Of a stretch of 64,000 nt of DNA, positions 16,778 to 24,452 are shown piece after piece. Position 1 is the stretch's first letter. Each line of letters begins with the position of its first letter. The translations under genes were made by a program, and so were the position numbers. Source of the DNA: Opitutaceae bacterium UBA2377 (GTDB taxonomy: Bacteria; Verrucomicrobiota; Verrucomicrobiia; Opitutales; Opitutaceae); NCBI GenBank assembly GCA_002344205.1, contig DDSZ01000046.1, positions 126,719 through 190,718 of the forward strand, written 5' to 3'. The notes under the pieces were generated by a model. That model was not told the origin of the DNA and searched no databases. It was given only the letters and a program-made list of their open reading frames with translations.

Positions 16778-17170
16778 TCAGGCGACATGGCGCCAGCGCG
16801 CCGCGGTCGCCTCACGCTTGGGCAGCAGCAGCGTGAGGACGCCTTCGTGCAGCTCGGCGGTGAGGGCGGCGTAGTCGAGGCCGGCGCCCAGCCGCAGCCG
16901 CAATTGATAGTCGCGCTGCGAGGCCTCCAGATGGAGCGCCTGCCAGTTGACGCGCACGACCTGCTGCTTGCGCGCGGTCACGATGAGGTCGGGCCCGCGC
17001 GCCTCGATGGCGACGCTGCTGGCGTCAACGCCCGGGACATACACCACGAGTTTGACGGCATCCGGCAGTTCGCGGCAGTCGTAGCTCGGCTGGCGGAAAT
17101 GCGCGGATGCGGGCGTTTCCACGGAGCGGTGGCGTTGGCTGGTCGGCTGGGGATGGATGATCGTGTGCAT
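16778..17170 (-). CDS. Hsp20/alpha-crystallin family small heat-shock protein
   Basis: The 130-residue protein has an alpha-crystallin domain: YDCRELPDAVKLVVYVPGVD, VAIEARGPDLIVTARK, YQLRLRLGAGLD, AALTAELHEGVLTLLLPK. The C-terminal ELHEGVLTLLLPK matches the family A-x-x-x-n-G-v-L-t-l-x-x-P signature. It acts as an ATP-independent holdase. The N-terminal arm (MHTIIHPQPTSQRHRS) is short. The ATG at 17168-17170 is chosen; a longer reading frame upstream runs through a structured leader. The leader contains nested inverted repeats (17210-17266) that might control expression. Confidence 0.9.
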   Translation of the reverse strand: MHTIIHPQPTSQRHRSVETPASAHFRQPSYDCRELPDAVKLVVYVPGVDASSVAIEARGPDLIVTARKQQVVRVNWQALHLEASQRDYQLRLRLGAGLDYAALTAELHEGVLTLLLPKREATAARWRHVA

Positions 17171-17209
17171 GGGTAAAAAATGAGGAGGTCCCTCGGGGCT
17201 TGGGGCCTC

Positions 17210-17266
17210 GGGCTTCAGGTTTTCTAAACGTGTTTCCGTTAAACGGAGGTTTAGGCCTGCAAGCCC
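17210..17266 (-). promoter_or_regulatory. Nested inverted repeat in Hsp20 leader
   Basis: The outer arms GGGCTTCAGG and CCTG-C-AAGCCC, the middle arms TAAAC and GTTTA, and the inner arms CCGTT/AACGG nest within 57 bp, starting 40 bp upstream of the Hsp20 ATG. It has no T-tract, so it is not a terminator. In a heat-shock gene leader such a structure could be a regulator site or an RNA thermometer; that role is an inference. The rest of 17171-17600 holds one more hairpin and no convincing gene. Confidence 0.45.
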
Positions 17267-17330
17267 GGGCCGCGCTGATGTTTGTTCCAGTAAATGGCGA
17301 CCGGAGACATCTGGGCGCGGCAAAGGCGGA

Positions 17331-17353
17331 CGGCCTTCGTAAACGAAGTGCCG
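17331..17353. repeat. Short perfect hairpin in Hsp20/transporter intergenic region
   Basis: CTTCGT-AA-ACGAAG is extended by CGGC/GCCG after one unpaired T, giving a 10-bp stem. It lies about 160 bp upstream of the Hsp20 start and 250 bp upstream of the transporter start in a 430-bp gap (17171-17600). No T-run follows on either strand. Its role is unknown. Confidence 0.4.
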
Positions 17354-17600
17354 GCGCAGCCGCGGAGATGTTTTTGGGAAACGGTCATTGGAACGTGGGA
17401 CACCATGCACAAAGCAGGGAGCGCGCCAAGTGCATTTTGAATTTTGCGCGTCAAGATTGCGTTACGGCGACCGTGTCATGCGGTGCTTTTGCCCTCGTGC
17501 CGCGCCGCGAAACCGGCTGGGGTGGCACCTGCCCCAACCCCATGGCCTGCTCCGAAAATTTCGTTCGAGTCCGCGGCCAGTGCCGGTCCGCCTTGCGCGC

Positions 17601-18527
17601 ATGAACCGGCTGCTGGCGCTTCTGACCAATGCGTTTCCCGTCTGGGTGCTCGGGGGCGGCGTGCTCGCGCTGTTCCAGCCGGCATGGTTCACCTGGTTCA
17701 GCGGGCCTTGGATCGTCTGGGGTTTGGCGGTCATCATGCTGGGCATGGGCATGACCCTCACGCTCGACGATTTTCGGCGCGTGTTGACCATGCCGAAGCC
17801 GGTGGCGCTCGGGTTTGTGGCGCAGTTCAGCGTCATGCCGCTGCTGGGCTGGGGTATCGGTCTCTTGCTGGGACTCGACACACCATTTGCGGTGGGGCTG
17901 ATCCTCGTCGCCTGCTGCCCCGGCGGCACGGCTTCCAACATCGTGACTTTTCTGGCGCGGGCGGATGTCGCGCTTTCGGTCGTGATGACCGCCGTCTCGA
18001 CACTGGCGGCCGTGATCATGACGCCGTTTCTCACGCAGCTTCTCGCCGGTTCGCGGGTTCCGGTGGATGCGCTCGGGCTGCTGTGGAGCACGCTGCAGGT
18101 GGTGATTCTGCCGGTGCTGGCGGGCGTGGCCATTAACCGCTTTTTCCCGCGGGTGGTGCGGCCGGTGCTGCCCGTGGCACCGCTGGTGTCGGCGCTGACG
18201 GTCGCCCTGATCTGCGCGAGCATCATCGGGCAGAGCGCCACAGCCATCCGCGCCAGCGCCGGGGTGTTGCTGCTCGCGGTGTTTATGCTGCACGCGGGCG
18301 GCTTTGGCCTCGGCTACGGGTTGGCGCGGCTGCTGGGCTTCGGTTGTAGCGTGGCCCGGACGGTTTCGATCGAGGTGGGAATGCAGAACTCGGGACTCGG
18401 GGTCGTGCTCGCGCGCCGGCATTTTGCGGATCCGTTGACGGCCGTGCCCTGCGCGATTTCCAGCGTGTTTCACTCGGTCATCGGCAGCGTGCTGGCCGGC
18501 TGGTGGCGCTTGCGCGACCGGAAGTGA
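17601..18527 (+). CDS. Bile acid:sodium symporter (BASS) family transporter
   Basis: This 308-residue inner-membrane protein has about ten hydrophobic segments and the BASS-family motifs GMGMTLTLDDFRRVL, LILVACCPGGTASNIVTFLARADVALSV, and VSIEVGMQNSGLGVVLARRHF. It resembles the YocS/YfeH-type bacterial sodium symporters for organic anions such as keto acids; the substrate is not predictable. The start at the ATG at 17601 (MNRLLALLTNAFP) gives the usual family N-terminus; upstream in-frame sequence is not protein-like. Confidence 0.9.
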   Translation: MNRLLALLTNAFPVWVLGGGVLALFQPAWFTWFSGPWIVWGLAVIMLGMGMTLTLDDFRRVLTMPKPVALGFVAQFSVMPLLGWGIGLLLGLDTPFAVGLILVACCPGGTASNIVTFLARADVALSVVMTAVSTLAAVIMTPFLTQLLAGSRVPVDALGLLWSTLQVVILPVLAGVAINRFFPRVVRPVLPVAPLVSALTVALICASIIGQSATAIRASAGVLLLAVFMLHAGGFGLGYGLARLLGFGCSVARTVSIEVGMQNSGLGVVLARRHFADPLTAVPCAISSVFHSVIGSVLAGWWRLRDRK

Positions 18528-18563
18528 TTGTCGCCGGCGGGCCGCGCGGCCATGGTCGGCGGC

Positions 18564-18938
18564 ATGAATCCGATGAGCGACGGTGTTACCACGACCGGTG
18601 AACTCAAGGCCCGCGTCTTGGCCTTTGTGCGCGAGCGCGACTGGGAGCAGTTTCACGCGCCGAAGAACCTCAGCATGGCGCTGGCCGCCGAGGCGGGCGA
18701 GCTGATGGAGCATTTCCTCTGGAGCACGCCGGAGCAATCACGGACGGTGACGGCGGACCCCCTCAAGCGGACCAAGATCGAGGAAGAGTTGGCGGATGTG
18801 GTGATTTACGCGCTGGAGTTTGCCAACATCACCGGCATTGACGTGGCCGCCGCGATTGAGCGGAAACTGGCCCTCAACGCGCAGAAATACCCGGTGGAGA
18901 AGTCCCGGGGGCGTTCGGACAAATACACCGACCTGTAG
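18564..18938 (+). CDS. MazG-like nucleotide pyrophosphohydrolase (dCTPP/RS21-C6 type)
   Basis: The roughly 124-residue all-helical protein begins MNPMSDGVTTTGEL (a second ATG at 18573 is equally possible) and carries FHAPKNLSMALAAEAGELMEHFLW and EEELADVVIYALEFAN. These hold the EExxE and ExxD metal ligands of the dCTP-pyrophosphatase type of MazG domain. It should hydrolyse non-canonical or excess dNTPs to monophosphates. It follows the BASS transporter gene by 36 bp on the same strand. Confidence 0.9.
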   Translation: MNPMSDGVTTTGELKARVLAFVRERDWEQFHAPKNLSMALAAEAGELMEHFLWSTPEQSRTVTADPLKRTKIEEELADVVIYALEFANITGIDVAAAIERKLALNAQKYPVEKSRGRSDKYTDL

Positions 18939-18970
18939 AACTTTCGCTTTGGGCCGGCGACCGGGTGGTA

Positions 18971-19007
18971 TTCGAAAATCGAGAATCCAAAATCGAAAAT
19001 TCAGAAC
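18971..19007. repeat. Dispersed AT-rich repeat, AAAATCGAAAATC type (copy 1)
   Basis: The phrase TTCGAAAATCGAGAATCC is followed by AAAATCGAAAATTC, in strong contrast with the GC-rich surroundings. The same phrase occurs in opposite orientation at 31087-31120. It lies at the end of the tautomerase gene and overlaps its last codons. Confidence 0.6.
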
Positions 19008-19345
19008 ACGTCGCCCTTCCAGCCCCACATGCCGCGGTTGACATCGATGAACTTCACGTAAACGCGCTCGGGCACGATGCCGAGGTGCTCCTCGATCAGC
19101 GCGCAGAGGGCTTGGCTCAATTTCTTGGTCTTCTTGCCGGGCAGGCCGACGCTCTTCAGTTCGAGGAAGGCGACCGGGTCGTCGCTGCCGGCGAAGAGCA
19201 TGGCGGTGTCGGGCTGGAGCGCGACCATCACGAAGGATTCGGGCTTGTCGAGTTCGCCGGCCACGAGCGCGGAGGCCTCCTTGAGGATGGTGCGCTCGGC
19301 TTTCCGGGTGAGAGGCAGATTGGTCTGGATTTTGAGGTAGGGCAT
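19001..19345 (-). CDS. MIF-like tautomerase family protein
   Basis: The 114-residue protein starts MPYLKIQTNLPL, so Pro1 is exposed after Met removal as required for MIF/phenylpyruvate tautomerase catalysis. It continues with the family segments ASALVAGELDKPESFVMVAL, FAGSDDPVAFLELKSVG, KKLSQALCALIEEHLGI and YVKFIDVNRGMWGWKG. The length matches the MIF family closely. The physiological substrate is unknown. It is monocistronic, and its stop codon is a few bases from an AT-rich dispersed repeat. Confidence 0.92.
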   Translation of the reverse strand: MPYLKIQTNLPLTRKAERTILKEASALVAGELDKPESFVMVALQPDTAMLFAGSDDPVAFLELKSVGLPGKKTKKLSQALCALIEEHLGIVPERVYVKFIDVNRGMWGWKGDVF

Positions 19346-19419
19346 GACGGGGTGGGGTTGATGTCAGTCAGCTTGCATGCCTTTTCGCCGGGTGCAATCC
19401 GGCGTGAAGCAGTCTGGCT

Positions 19420-20871
19420 TCATTGTGGCGAAGTTTCGTCGATAACGAAACTCATGGTGATTCTGACGCGGGCGTTGGCGGGTTTTCCCTGATGGGTGCC
19501 GGGAGTGAACTTCCATTGCTGGACGGCGTGGAGCGCGGCGGCTTGGAGCTGCGGATGGGCAAGCATTTCAACCGCATAGGGACTGCGAACATCGCCGCCG
19601 CGATCCACGACAAAGTCCACCAACACCTCGCCGGAGATGCCCAGTTTCCGCAAATTCTCGGGATACACCGGCTGGACCTGATGCAACGGCCGAGGTTGGG
19701 TGTCCAAGACGGGAAAACTGTAGGCGGCCCGTTCACGGGCAATGGCGGTCGGCACGTCGAGGGGAGAAGTGATGGTATCGGTGTGCGCAGGCACAGGCAA
19801 AGGCGCAGACGGCGGGACGATTCGCCGCGGGGCTTGGCGGGGCAAAACCGGGTGGTCTCCATTGGGATCAATCAGCCGGACGCGCTCATCCGTGCCCGGA
19901 TGGGTGCTCAAATAGCTGATGTTATGCCCGTGGGCGGGGGAGGTGGACTCGAGCTTGCGCAGGACGGACGCAAGATGGCGCGGGGGAATACCGTGCTCGG
20001 CCAGCAGGACTCCAGCGAAGACATCGGCTTCGCGCTCAAATTCGCGCGAATAGCCGTTTTGCAGGATCAGGAAGGGCAGGGTGCCGGCGAAAGTCGTGAG
20101 CGTCGACAAATCGCCCGTCAGTGTGCTCACGACGAGCAGTGCGAACGAACTGCGCAGCAGGGATTGCAGGCCGTGACGAAGCTCGACGTGGGCAATTTCG
20201 TGGGCGAGGACCGCGGTGATTTCTTCATCGATGTCCGTCAGCCGCACCAGTTCGTCGGAAACGATAATGATGCCGCCAGGGAGGGCGAAGGCGTTGGCCT
20301 GGCCTCCGCTCATCGCGCGAAACTCCAGACGCATCGGCAGGCGCAGCCTGTCGCCATGCGTCAGGAGCAGCAGCTGGCGGGTGACGCGCTGGCGTTCAGT
20401 CCGGGACAAGGTGGACGGCCCAAGCAAACCGCCGATCGAGGCGAGGGCGGCGTCCCCGGCTTTTATTTCCAGTTCAACGGGCACCTGGGCGGCGGTCCGC
20501 CGGGCCAACAGCGGCAGGCCGAAATGAAACCCGGCCGCGACGATGGCGACCAGCACGAGCGTGGATACGAGCGCGACGGCGCTGTGCTTCTCCAGCCAGT
20601 GAATCCATGAGGTGGAAGGCCGTTTGCGGGAGGCGATGAGAGCGGCATCAATCCCGTCATTGTCGTGGGATTCGACCGTGATGCCTCCGGGCAGATAGAT
20701 GAAGCGTGGGAGCGAGCCCAATCGGTCGCTGAACCGGATATCCCGGAGCAGATGACCGGCCGGCTGTGCCATGCCTTGCAGGGTGACTTGCCCGTCGGAA
20801 GAAAACTCCAGCACCACATGATGGGGGCGGAGAAAATTTCCGTCAAAACCGGTGCCGTGAACCGTGGTCAT
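19420..20871 (-). CDS. M48 zinc metallopeptidase fused to TonB C-terminal domain
   Basis: This 483-residue fusion has a beta-rich N-terminal domain (about 1-90), one transmembrane helix (about 98-122), an M48 peptidase domain with GQANAFALPGGIIIVSDEL, HEIAH at 224-228 and the Glu ligand in FEREADVFA, then a Pro-rich linker and a TonB C-terminal domain from about 394 (QVQPVYPENLRKLGISGEV). M48 peptidases such as BepA and LoiP act on outer-membrane proteins; a TonB-like tail could tether the protease to an outer-membrane partner. It overlaps the DUF898 gene by 4 bp, and both are known to co-occur. Confidence 0.88.
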   Translation of the reverse strand: MTTVHGTGFDGNFLRPHHVVLEFSSDGQVTLQGMAQPAGHLLRDIRFSDRLGSLPRFIYLPGGITVESHDNDGIDAALIASRKRPSTSWIHWLEKHSAVALVSTLVLVAIVAAGFHFGLPLLARRTAAQVPVELEIKAGDAALASIGGLLGPSTLSRTERQRVTRQLLLLTHGDRLRLPMRLEFRAMSGGQANAFALPGGIIIVSDELVRLTDIDEEITAVLAHEIAHVELRHGLQSLLRSSFALLVVSTLTGDLSTLTTFAGTLPFLILQNGYSREFEREADVFAGVLLAEHGIPPRHLASVLRKLESTSPAHGHNISYLSTHPGTDERVRLIDPNGDHPVLPRQAPRRIVPPSAPLPVPAHTDTITSPLDVPTAIARERAAYSFPVLDTQPRPLHQVQPVYPENLRKLGISGEVLVDFVVDRGGDVRSPYAVEMLAHPQLQAAALHAVQQWKFTPGTHQGKPANARVRITMSFVIDETSPQ

Positions 20872-22028
20872 AGGCCGAAATCAAGTCCGATGAATTCCGC
20901 GGCGGATTCACCCACCGCACTACCGGCGCGGCCGCCGAGCCGCTCGATGTTTTCGATGGGGCTGGCGGGGCAGAAGGTGAGGCTTTCCGCGGTGCGCCGC
21001 GCGGTCCGGATGACCGCCCAAGGGTAGAGCAATCCGCAGGAAAGCACCACGGCGGCGATATTGACATACTGCATGCCGACCCAACGGGTGATATTCATGT
21101 TGGCCGCGAACCGGTGCCGGCCTAGCGTCGTGTGGTTCCAGACGTGGTTAAACAGCGTGGCGTGGATGTAGTGCTTGGCCGTGAACAGGGCCAGGCCGTA
21201 GAGCAGGAAAAATGGAATCAGTTGGGCCGGGGAAAGCTGGGCTCCTTCCCGGCCGGTGAACACGACGGTAAGAGCCATACCGCCGGCGGCCGCGGATATA
21301 ATCAGCATGCTCGAGAGAATGTAGGCGAGATACAGCGGGCCGCTGCCGCCGGTGAAGTTGAAGTAAGCATCGCCCAGCCGGTGAAAGCTGATGACGTAGT
21401 GCCGCCGCGCCCGCACCCAAGCGGGATAATAGCAGCCGAGGGTGAGCGGGATCAGCAACGGCTTGATGAGATAGACCATGATAGCCGGGCTGAGCGGCTG
21501 GTGAAACCGAAAGCGCATCCCGCGATAGACGGTGTTGTTGGCGTTGAATGCCAGCGAGCGGACGATGATCCACGGAAGCAAAAGCAGGGCGATGACGATG
21601 GTGCCGATACGCACTGTCGGGTAAACAGCCCCAAAAAGGGAATAGGCCAAGAACAGGATAACCACGAGGACGTTGCCAATCAGGATCCGTCGCGGGTCGG
21701 CCAGGTAATCAAAGCGATGCCCCATCAGCTCGATGCAGCCGCGCAGGTAGCGTCGTCTGCGCACCTTGGCCCACGCCGCGAATACGCCCAAGCTCAGCAA
21801 CGTCAAAAGCAGGTTTGTGATCCAGATGCGGAAAAACTCCCGCGCGTTGCCATGGAAACGGAATGGTTGGGGCTCCCGTTCGGGCAGTAGCGGCGGTGCC
21901 GGTGGCGAAACCGGTGTCACGGCGGGTTCTGCGCCGAGTTCCTCGCCGGCCGGCACCACCGCCGGCGAGGCGGGCGGTGGCTCGGGCATGGAAGAAGAAG
22001 GGTGGGGTAAATCGCCGGAGCGCTGCAT
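20868..22028 (-). CDS. DUF898 (YjgN family) membrane protein
   Basis: The 386-residue inner-membrane protein starts with a Pro/Ala-rich cytoplasmic tail (about 1-55), followed by FRFHGNAREFFRIWITNLLLTLLSLGVFAAWAKVRRRRYLRG in overview, the diagnostic DUF898 opening, and further helices with AFNANNTVYRGMRFRF and YAFNHVWNHTTLG-like segments. DUF898 proteins have repeated membrane modules and no known function. An internal ATG at 21987-21989 is a possible alternative start. It is translationally coupled to the M48-TonB gene, so it probably forms part of the same envelope function. Confidence 0.85.
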   Translation of the reverse strand: MQRSGDLPHPSSSMPEPPPASPAVVPAGEELGAEPAVTPVSPPAPPLLPEREPQPFRFHGNAREFFRIWITNLLLTLLSLGVFAAWAKVRRRRYLRGCIELMGHRFDYLADPRRILIGNVLVVILFLAYSLFGAVYPTVRIGTIVIALLLLPWIIVRSLAFNANNTVYRGMRFRFHQPLSPAIMVYLIKPLLIPLTLGCYYPAWVRARRHYVISFHRLGDAYFNFTGGSGPLYLAYILSSMLIISAAAGGMALTVVFTGREGAQLSPAQLIPFFLLYGLALFTAKHYIHATLFNHVWNHTTLGRHRFAANMNITRWVGMQYVNIAAVVLSCGLLYPWAVIRTARRTAESLTFCPASPIENIERLGGRAGSAVGESAAEFIGLDFGL

Positions 22029-22108
22029 GCCTCTGGAACTGATGTAAACTGGCCGCGCGCTGCATGGGAATCACGAATTACACGGCGGCCTGCGGCCGCA
22101 TGCGCGGT

Positions 22109-22969
22109 TCAAGCCGGCAGGTGGGCAGCGAAATCAGTGGCAAACTCCGCGAAGATGTCTGCGGGGCGGCGACCTTGTTCGCGCAGGGAGCGCAGGCTCA
22201 GGGCGTCGTGGCGCTTGGCCAGGCGTTGGCCGGTGTGGTCGTGCAGGAGCGGGCAATGGAAATAGCCCGGCGCGGGATGGCCCAGGACGCGGAGCAGCAG
22301 CAGTTGGCGAAAGGTGGACCGTATGAGATCGTCGCCGCGCACGACTTCGGTGATGCCCATGAGCGCGTCATCCACGGCGCAGGCCAGTTGGTAGCTGGGC
22401 ACGTCGTCCTTCCGCCAGACCAGAAAATCGCCGAAGTCGCGGCCCGCGACGGCGCTTTGCGGGCCGGCGCAGCCATCGGTGAAGCGAATGGTTTCGCCGT
22501 CGGGCACGCGGAAACGCCAGTTGACCGTGATGACATCGCCCAAGGGCGGAAGCACGTCGCCGGGCGCCGGGCGGAAATGCGGCGGGTAGACCGGCTCATC
22601 GTTTTCGCCGCCTTCGTGTGGCGCGGCGGCGGCTTCCTCCACGTCGCGCCGGGAGCGGGTGCAGGGAAAAATGAGGCCCGCGGCGTGAAGTTTTTCCAAG
22701 GCGGCGCGATACAGGTGGCGGCGATTGTTTTGAGAAATCACCGGCTCTTCCCATTGAAAACCGAGCCAGCGCAGATCCTCGATCATCGCCGCCACGAAAT
22801 CGAGCCGGAAGCGGACGGCGTCTAGATCATCGTTGCGGAGGAGGAGTTTTCCGCCCGTGCGCCGGGCGCGTTCGGCGGCCACCCAAAAGGTGCGGGCATG
22901 GCCGAGATGCAGGAGCCCGGTGGGGGAGGGAGCCAGTCGGCCGCGATAGGATGAAGGTTTTTCAACCAC
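22109..22969 (-). CDS. gluQ: Glutamyl-Q tRNA(Asp) synthetase
   Basis: The roughly 286-residue protein is a GluRS paralogue without the anticodon-binding domain. It has the HIGH-like LAPSPTGLLHLGHART, the RNDDLDAVR substrate segment, VVRGDDLIRSTFRQLLLL and the KMSKS-like QRLAKRHDALSLRSL. It glutamylates queuosine in tRNA-Asp. The zinc-site Cys residues of typical members are mostly missing (PCTRSR, then YPPHFR). There is no ATG at the 5' end: GTG at 22969 (MVEKPSSYRG) or TTG at 22981 must be used, and both lie inside a dispersed repeat. Confidence 0.88.
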   Translation of the reverse strand: MVEKPSSYRGRLAPSPTGLLHLGHARTFWVAAERARRTGGKLLLRNDDLDAVRFRLDFVAAMIEDLRWLGFQWEEPVISQNNRRHLYRAALEKLHAAGLIFPCTRSRRDVEEAAAAPHEGGENDEPVYPPHFRPAPGDVLPPLGDVITVNWRFRVPDGETIRFTDGCAGPQSAVAGRDFGDFLVWRKDDVPSYQLACAVDDALMGITEVVRGDDLIRSTFRQLLLLRVLGHPAPGYFHCPLLHDHTGQRLAKRHDALSLRSLREQGRRPADIFAEFATDFAAHLPA

Positions 22970-23059
22970 AGGTGGACACAAATAGACACGGATGAAGGAA
23001 ACTGACCAAGGGGATTTTGAGGTTTAATCTGTGCCCGTCCCGGTTCATCTGTGGTTTCC
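22963..23059. repeat. Inverted pair of AACACGGATGAA-type dispersed repeats
   Basis: The left arm (22963-22996) reads CAACCACAGGTGGACACAAA then TAGACACGGATGAA. The right arm (23022-23059) is the inverted form, TTTAATCTGTGCCC then GGTTCATCTGTGGTTTCC. The arms face each other between two divergent genes, and could form a long imperfect hairpin. The right arm ends one base before the LOG start codon and the left arm contains the gluQ start. A related single copy is at 12505-12536. Confidence 0.7.
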
Positions 23060-23060
23060 C

Positions 23061-23639
23061 ATGAAGCTTCTCTGCGTCTATTGCGCCTCCAGCGACCGGC
23101 TCGATCCGAAGTATTACGCCGTGGCGGAGGAACTGGGGCGGCAGCTAGTGGCCCGGGGGTGGGGGCTGGTCTATGGCGGCGGCAAGACCGGCCTGATGGG
23201 GGCGGTGGCGCGCGGCACGAAGTCGGCCGGCGGCCGGGTGGTCGGCGTCATCCCCGAGTTCATGAAAGCCCGCGAACTCGCCTTCGACGAAGCCGACGAA
23301 CTGGTGACGGTCGTGACGATGCGCGAGCGCAAGCTCCTGATGGAGACGCGGGCCGATGCCTTTGTCGCGTTGCCCGGCGGCTTCGGCACGCTGGAGGAGA
23401 TCATGGAGATCCTCACTCTCCGGCAGATCAACGTGGTGCACAAACCCTGCGTCTTTCTCAACCAAGACGGATTTTACGACGATCTCCTGCGATTCTTCGA
23501 CCGGATGCTGGCGGAAAAATTTTTCAAGCCATCAAACCTGGGGCTCTTCCGGGTGGCGAGGGATGTGCCGGACATTTTCGCGCAGATTGACGCGGCGGCC
23601 ACGGCACCGGCGGAAACGAAGTGGTTTGACACCCGCTGA
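23061..23639 (+). CDS. LOG family protein (nucleoside 5'-monophosphate phosphoribohydrolase)
   Basis: The 192-residue Rossmann-fold protein has the N-terminal LLCVYCASSDRLDPKYYAVA, the GGGKTGLMG loop, ALPGGFGTLEEIMEILTLRQI and the C-terminal FFDRMLAEKFFKP. PGGxGTxxE is the LOG signature. Members release the base from cytokinin-type or ordinary nucleoside 5'-monophosphates; bacterial versions act on AMP or purine nucleotides. The ATG at 23061 follows immediately after a dispersed repeat. It is followed 4 bp later by a Nudix gene, which suggests a nucleotide-related pair. Confidence 0.93.
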   Translation: MKLLCVYCASSDRLDPKYYAVAEELGRQLVARGWGLVYGGGKTGLMGAVARGTKSAGGRVVGVIPEFMKARELAFDEADELVTVVTMRERKLLMETRADAFVALPGGFGTLEEIMEILTLRQINVVHKPCVFLNQDGFYDDLLRFFDRMLAEKFFKPSNLGLFRVARDVPDIFAQIDAAATAPAETKWFDTR

Positions 23640-23643
23640 GCCG

Positions 23644-24201
23644 ATGAACCTCGCCCCGGTTCTGAGCCTGCTGCGCGCCCACGCGGAGCGAAAACGGGAA
23701 GCGCACGAGGCGGAGATGACGGTCGAGACGATTCGCTTCGTGGAAACACATGCCGACTGCCTGCTGCGCTCGCAGTTGAGCGGGCATCTGACCGGCTCGG
23801 CGTGGGTGGTGGATGCCGCGAGAACGCGCACGTTGCTGACGCATCACCGCAAGCTCGACAAGTGGCTGCAACTCGGTGGGCACGCCGACGGCGATCCCGA
23901 TCTGCTGGCGGTGGCGTTGCGGGAAGCGCAGGAGGAGAGCGGCCTCACCCGGTTGCGGCCGGTGGGCCGGGCGCTCTTCGATCTCGACCGCCACTGGATC
24001 CCGGAGCATCGGGGCGTGCCCGCGCACTGGCATTTCGACCTGCGCTTCATGATCGAGGCCGATCCGGCCGAGCCGCTGGTGGTGACCAGCGAGTCGAAGG
24101 ATCTCGCGTGGGTGGAACTCGGCGCGGTGGCGGGATTGAACCCCGAGGAGTCAATGGCCCGGATGGTGCGGAAGACGGTGGGCCAAGGAGCCTCTGCTTG
24201 A
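23644..24201 (+). CDS. Nudix hydrolase
   Basis: The 185-residue protein has the Nudix box in GGHADGDPDLLAVALREAQ followed by EESGL. Before it, SAWVVDAARTRTLLTHHRKLDKWLQLG is the usual Nudix entry strand. Segments HWHFDLRFMIEADP and SKDLAWVEL resemble a group of actinobacterial and verrucomicrobial Nudix enzymes with unknown substrate. It starts 4 bp after the LOG stop codon and is likely cotranscribed. Confidence 0.9.
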   Translation: MNLAPVLSLLRAHAERKREAHEAEMTVETIRFVETHADCLLRSQLSGHLTGSAWVVDAARTRTLLTHHRKLDKWLQLGGHADGDPDLLAVALREAQEESGLTRLRPVGRALFDLDRHWIPEHRGVPAHWHFDLRFMIEADPAEPLVVTSESKDLAWVELGAVAGLNPEESMARMVRKTVGQGASA

Positions 24202-24210
24202 CCGCGGCAA

Positions 24211-24233
24211 GCTGTCATATATTGTCTTACAGC
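24211..24233 (+). promoter_or_regulatory. Likely operator/promoter of toxin-antitoxin pair
   Basis: GCTGT and ACAGC form an inverted repeat with 13 bases between, ending at the base before the antitoxin ATG. The centre contains an AT-rich TATATT hexamer that could serve as a -10. Ribbon-helix-helix antitoxins usually bind such palindromes over their own promoter, so autoregulation is inferred. Confidence 0.4.
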
Positions 24234-24452
24234 ATGAGAGCGACCATGACCATCAGCCTGCCGCGCAGGCTTCGCCTGCAACTGGCCAAGGCCTCAAAGC
24301 GCGACAACCTTACTCAGAGTGAATTCGTGCGCAAAGCCGTGCAGGACAAACTCTGGGAAGATGCGATTGATGAATCTCGTCGCCGGCTTGCGCCCAAGGC
24401 ACGAGCGCTGGGCGTCTACACCGACGAGGATGTGTTCAAGCTGGTTTCATGA
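24234..24452 (+). CDS. Ribbon-helix-helix (CopG/Arc-type) antitoxin
   Basis: The 72-residue protein starts MRATMTISLPRRLRLQLAK, the beta-strand and first helix of a ribbon-helix-helix DNA-binding domain, followed by LTQSEFVRKAVQDKLWED. The second half (about 43-72) should wrap the toxin. A start at 24246 (MTISLPRR) is also possible. It overlaps the PIN-domain gene by 4 bp, the normal arrangement of VapBC-like pairs. It would neutralise the RNase and repress the operon through the palindrome just upstream. Confidence 0.88.
   Translation: MRATMTISLPRRLRLQLAKASKRDNLTQSEFVRKAVQDKLWEDAIDESRRRLAPKARALGVYTDEDVFKLVS

Noticed and set aside
16749..16780. A terminator for the Hsp20 gene
   Set aside because: GATCC/GGATC with a downstream T-run exists, but the stem is only 5 bp, overlaps the stop codon and is 9 bases from the T-run.
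17200..17604. A 134-codon plus-strand frame before the BASS transporter
   Set aside because: It runs through two inverted repeats, has no recognisable features and overlaps the transporter start.
24198..24223. A sigma-70 promoter TTGACC...TATATT ahead of the toxin-antitoxin pair
   Set aside because: The spacing is 14 bp, too short for a good promoter, so only the palindrome is reported.
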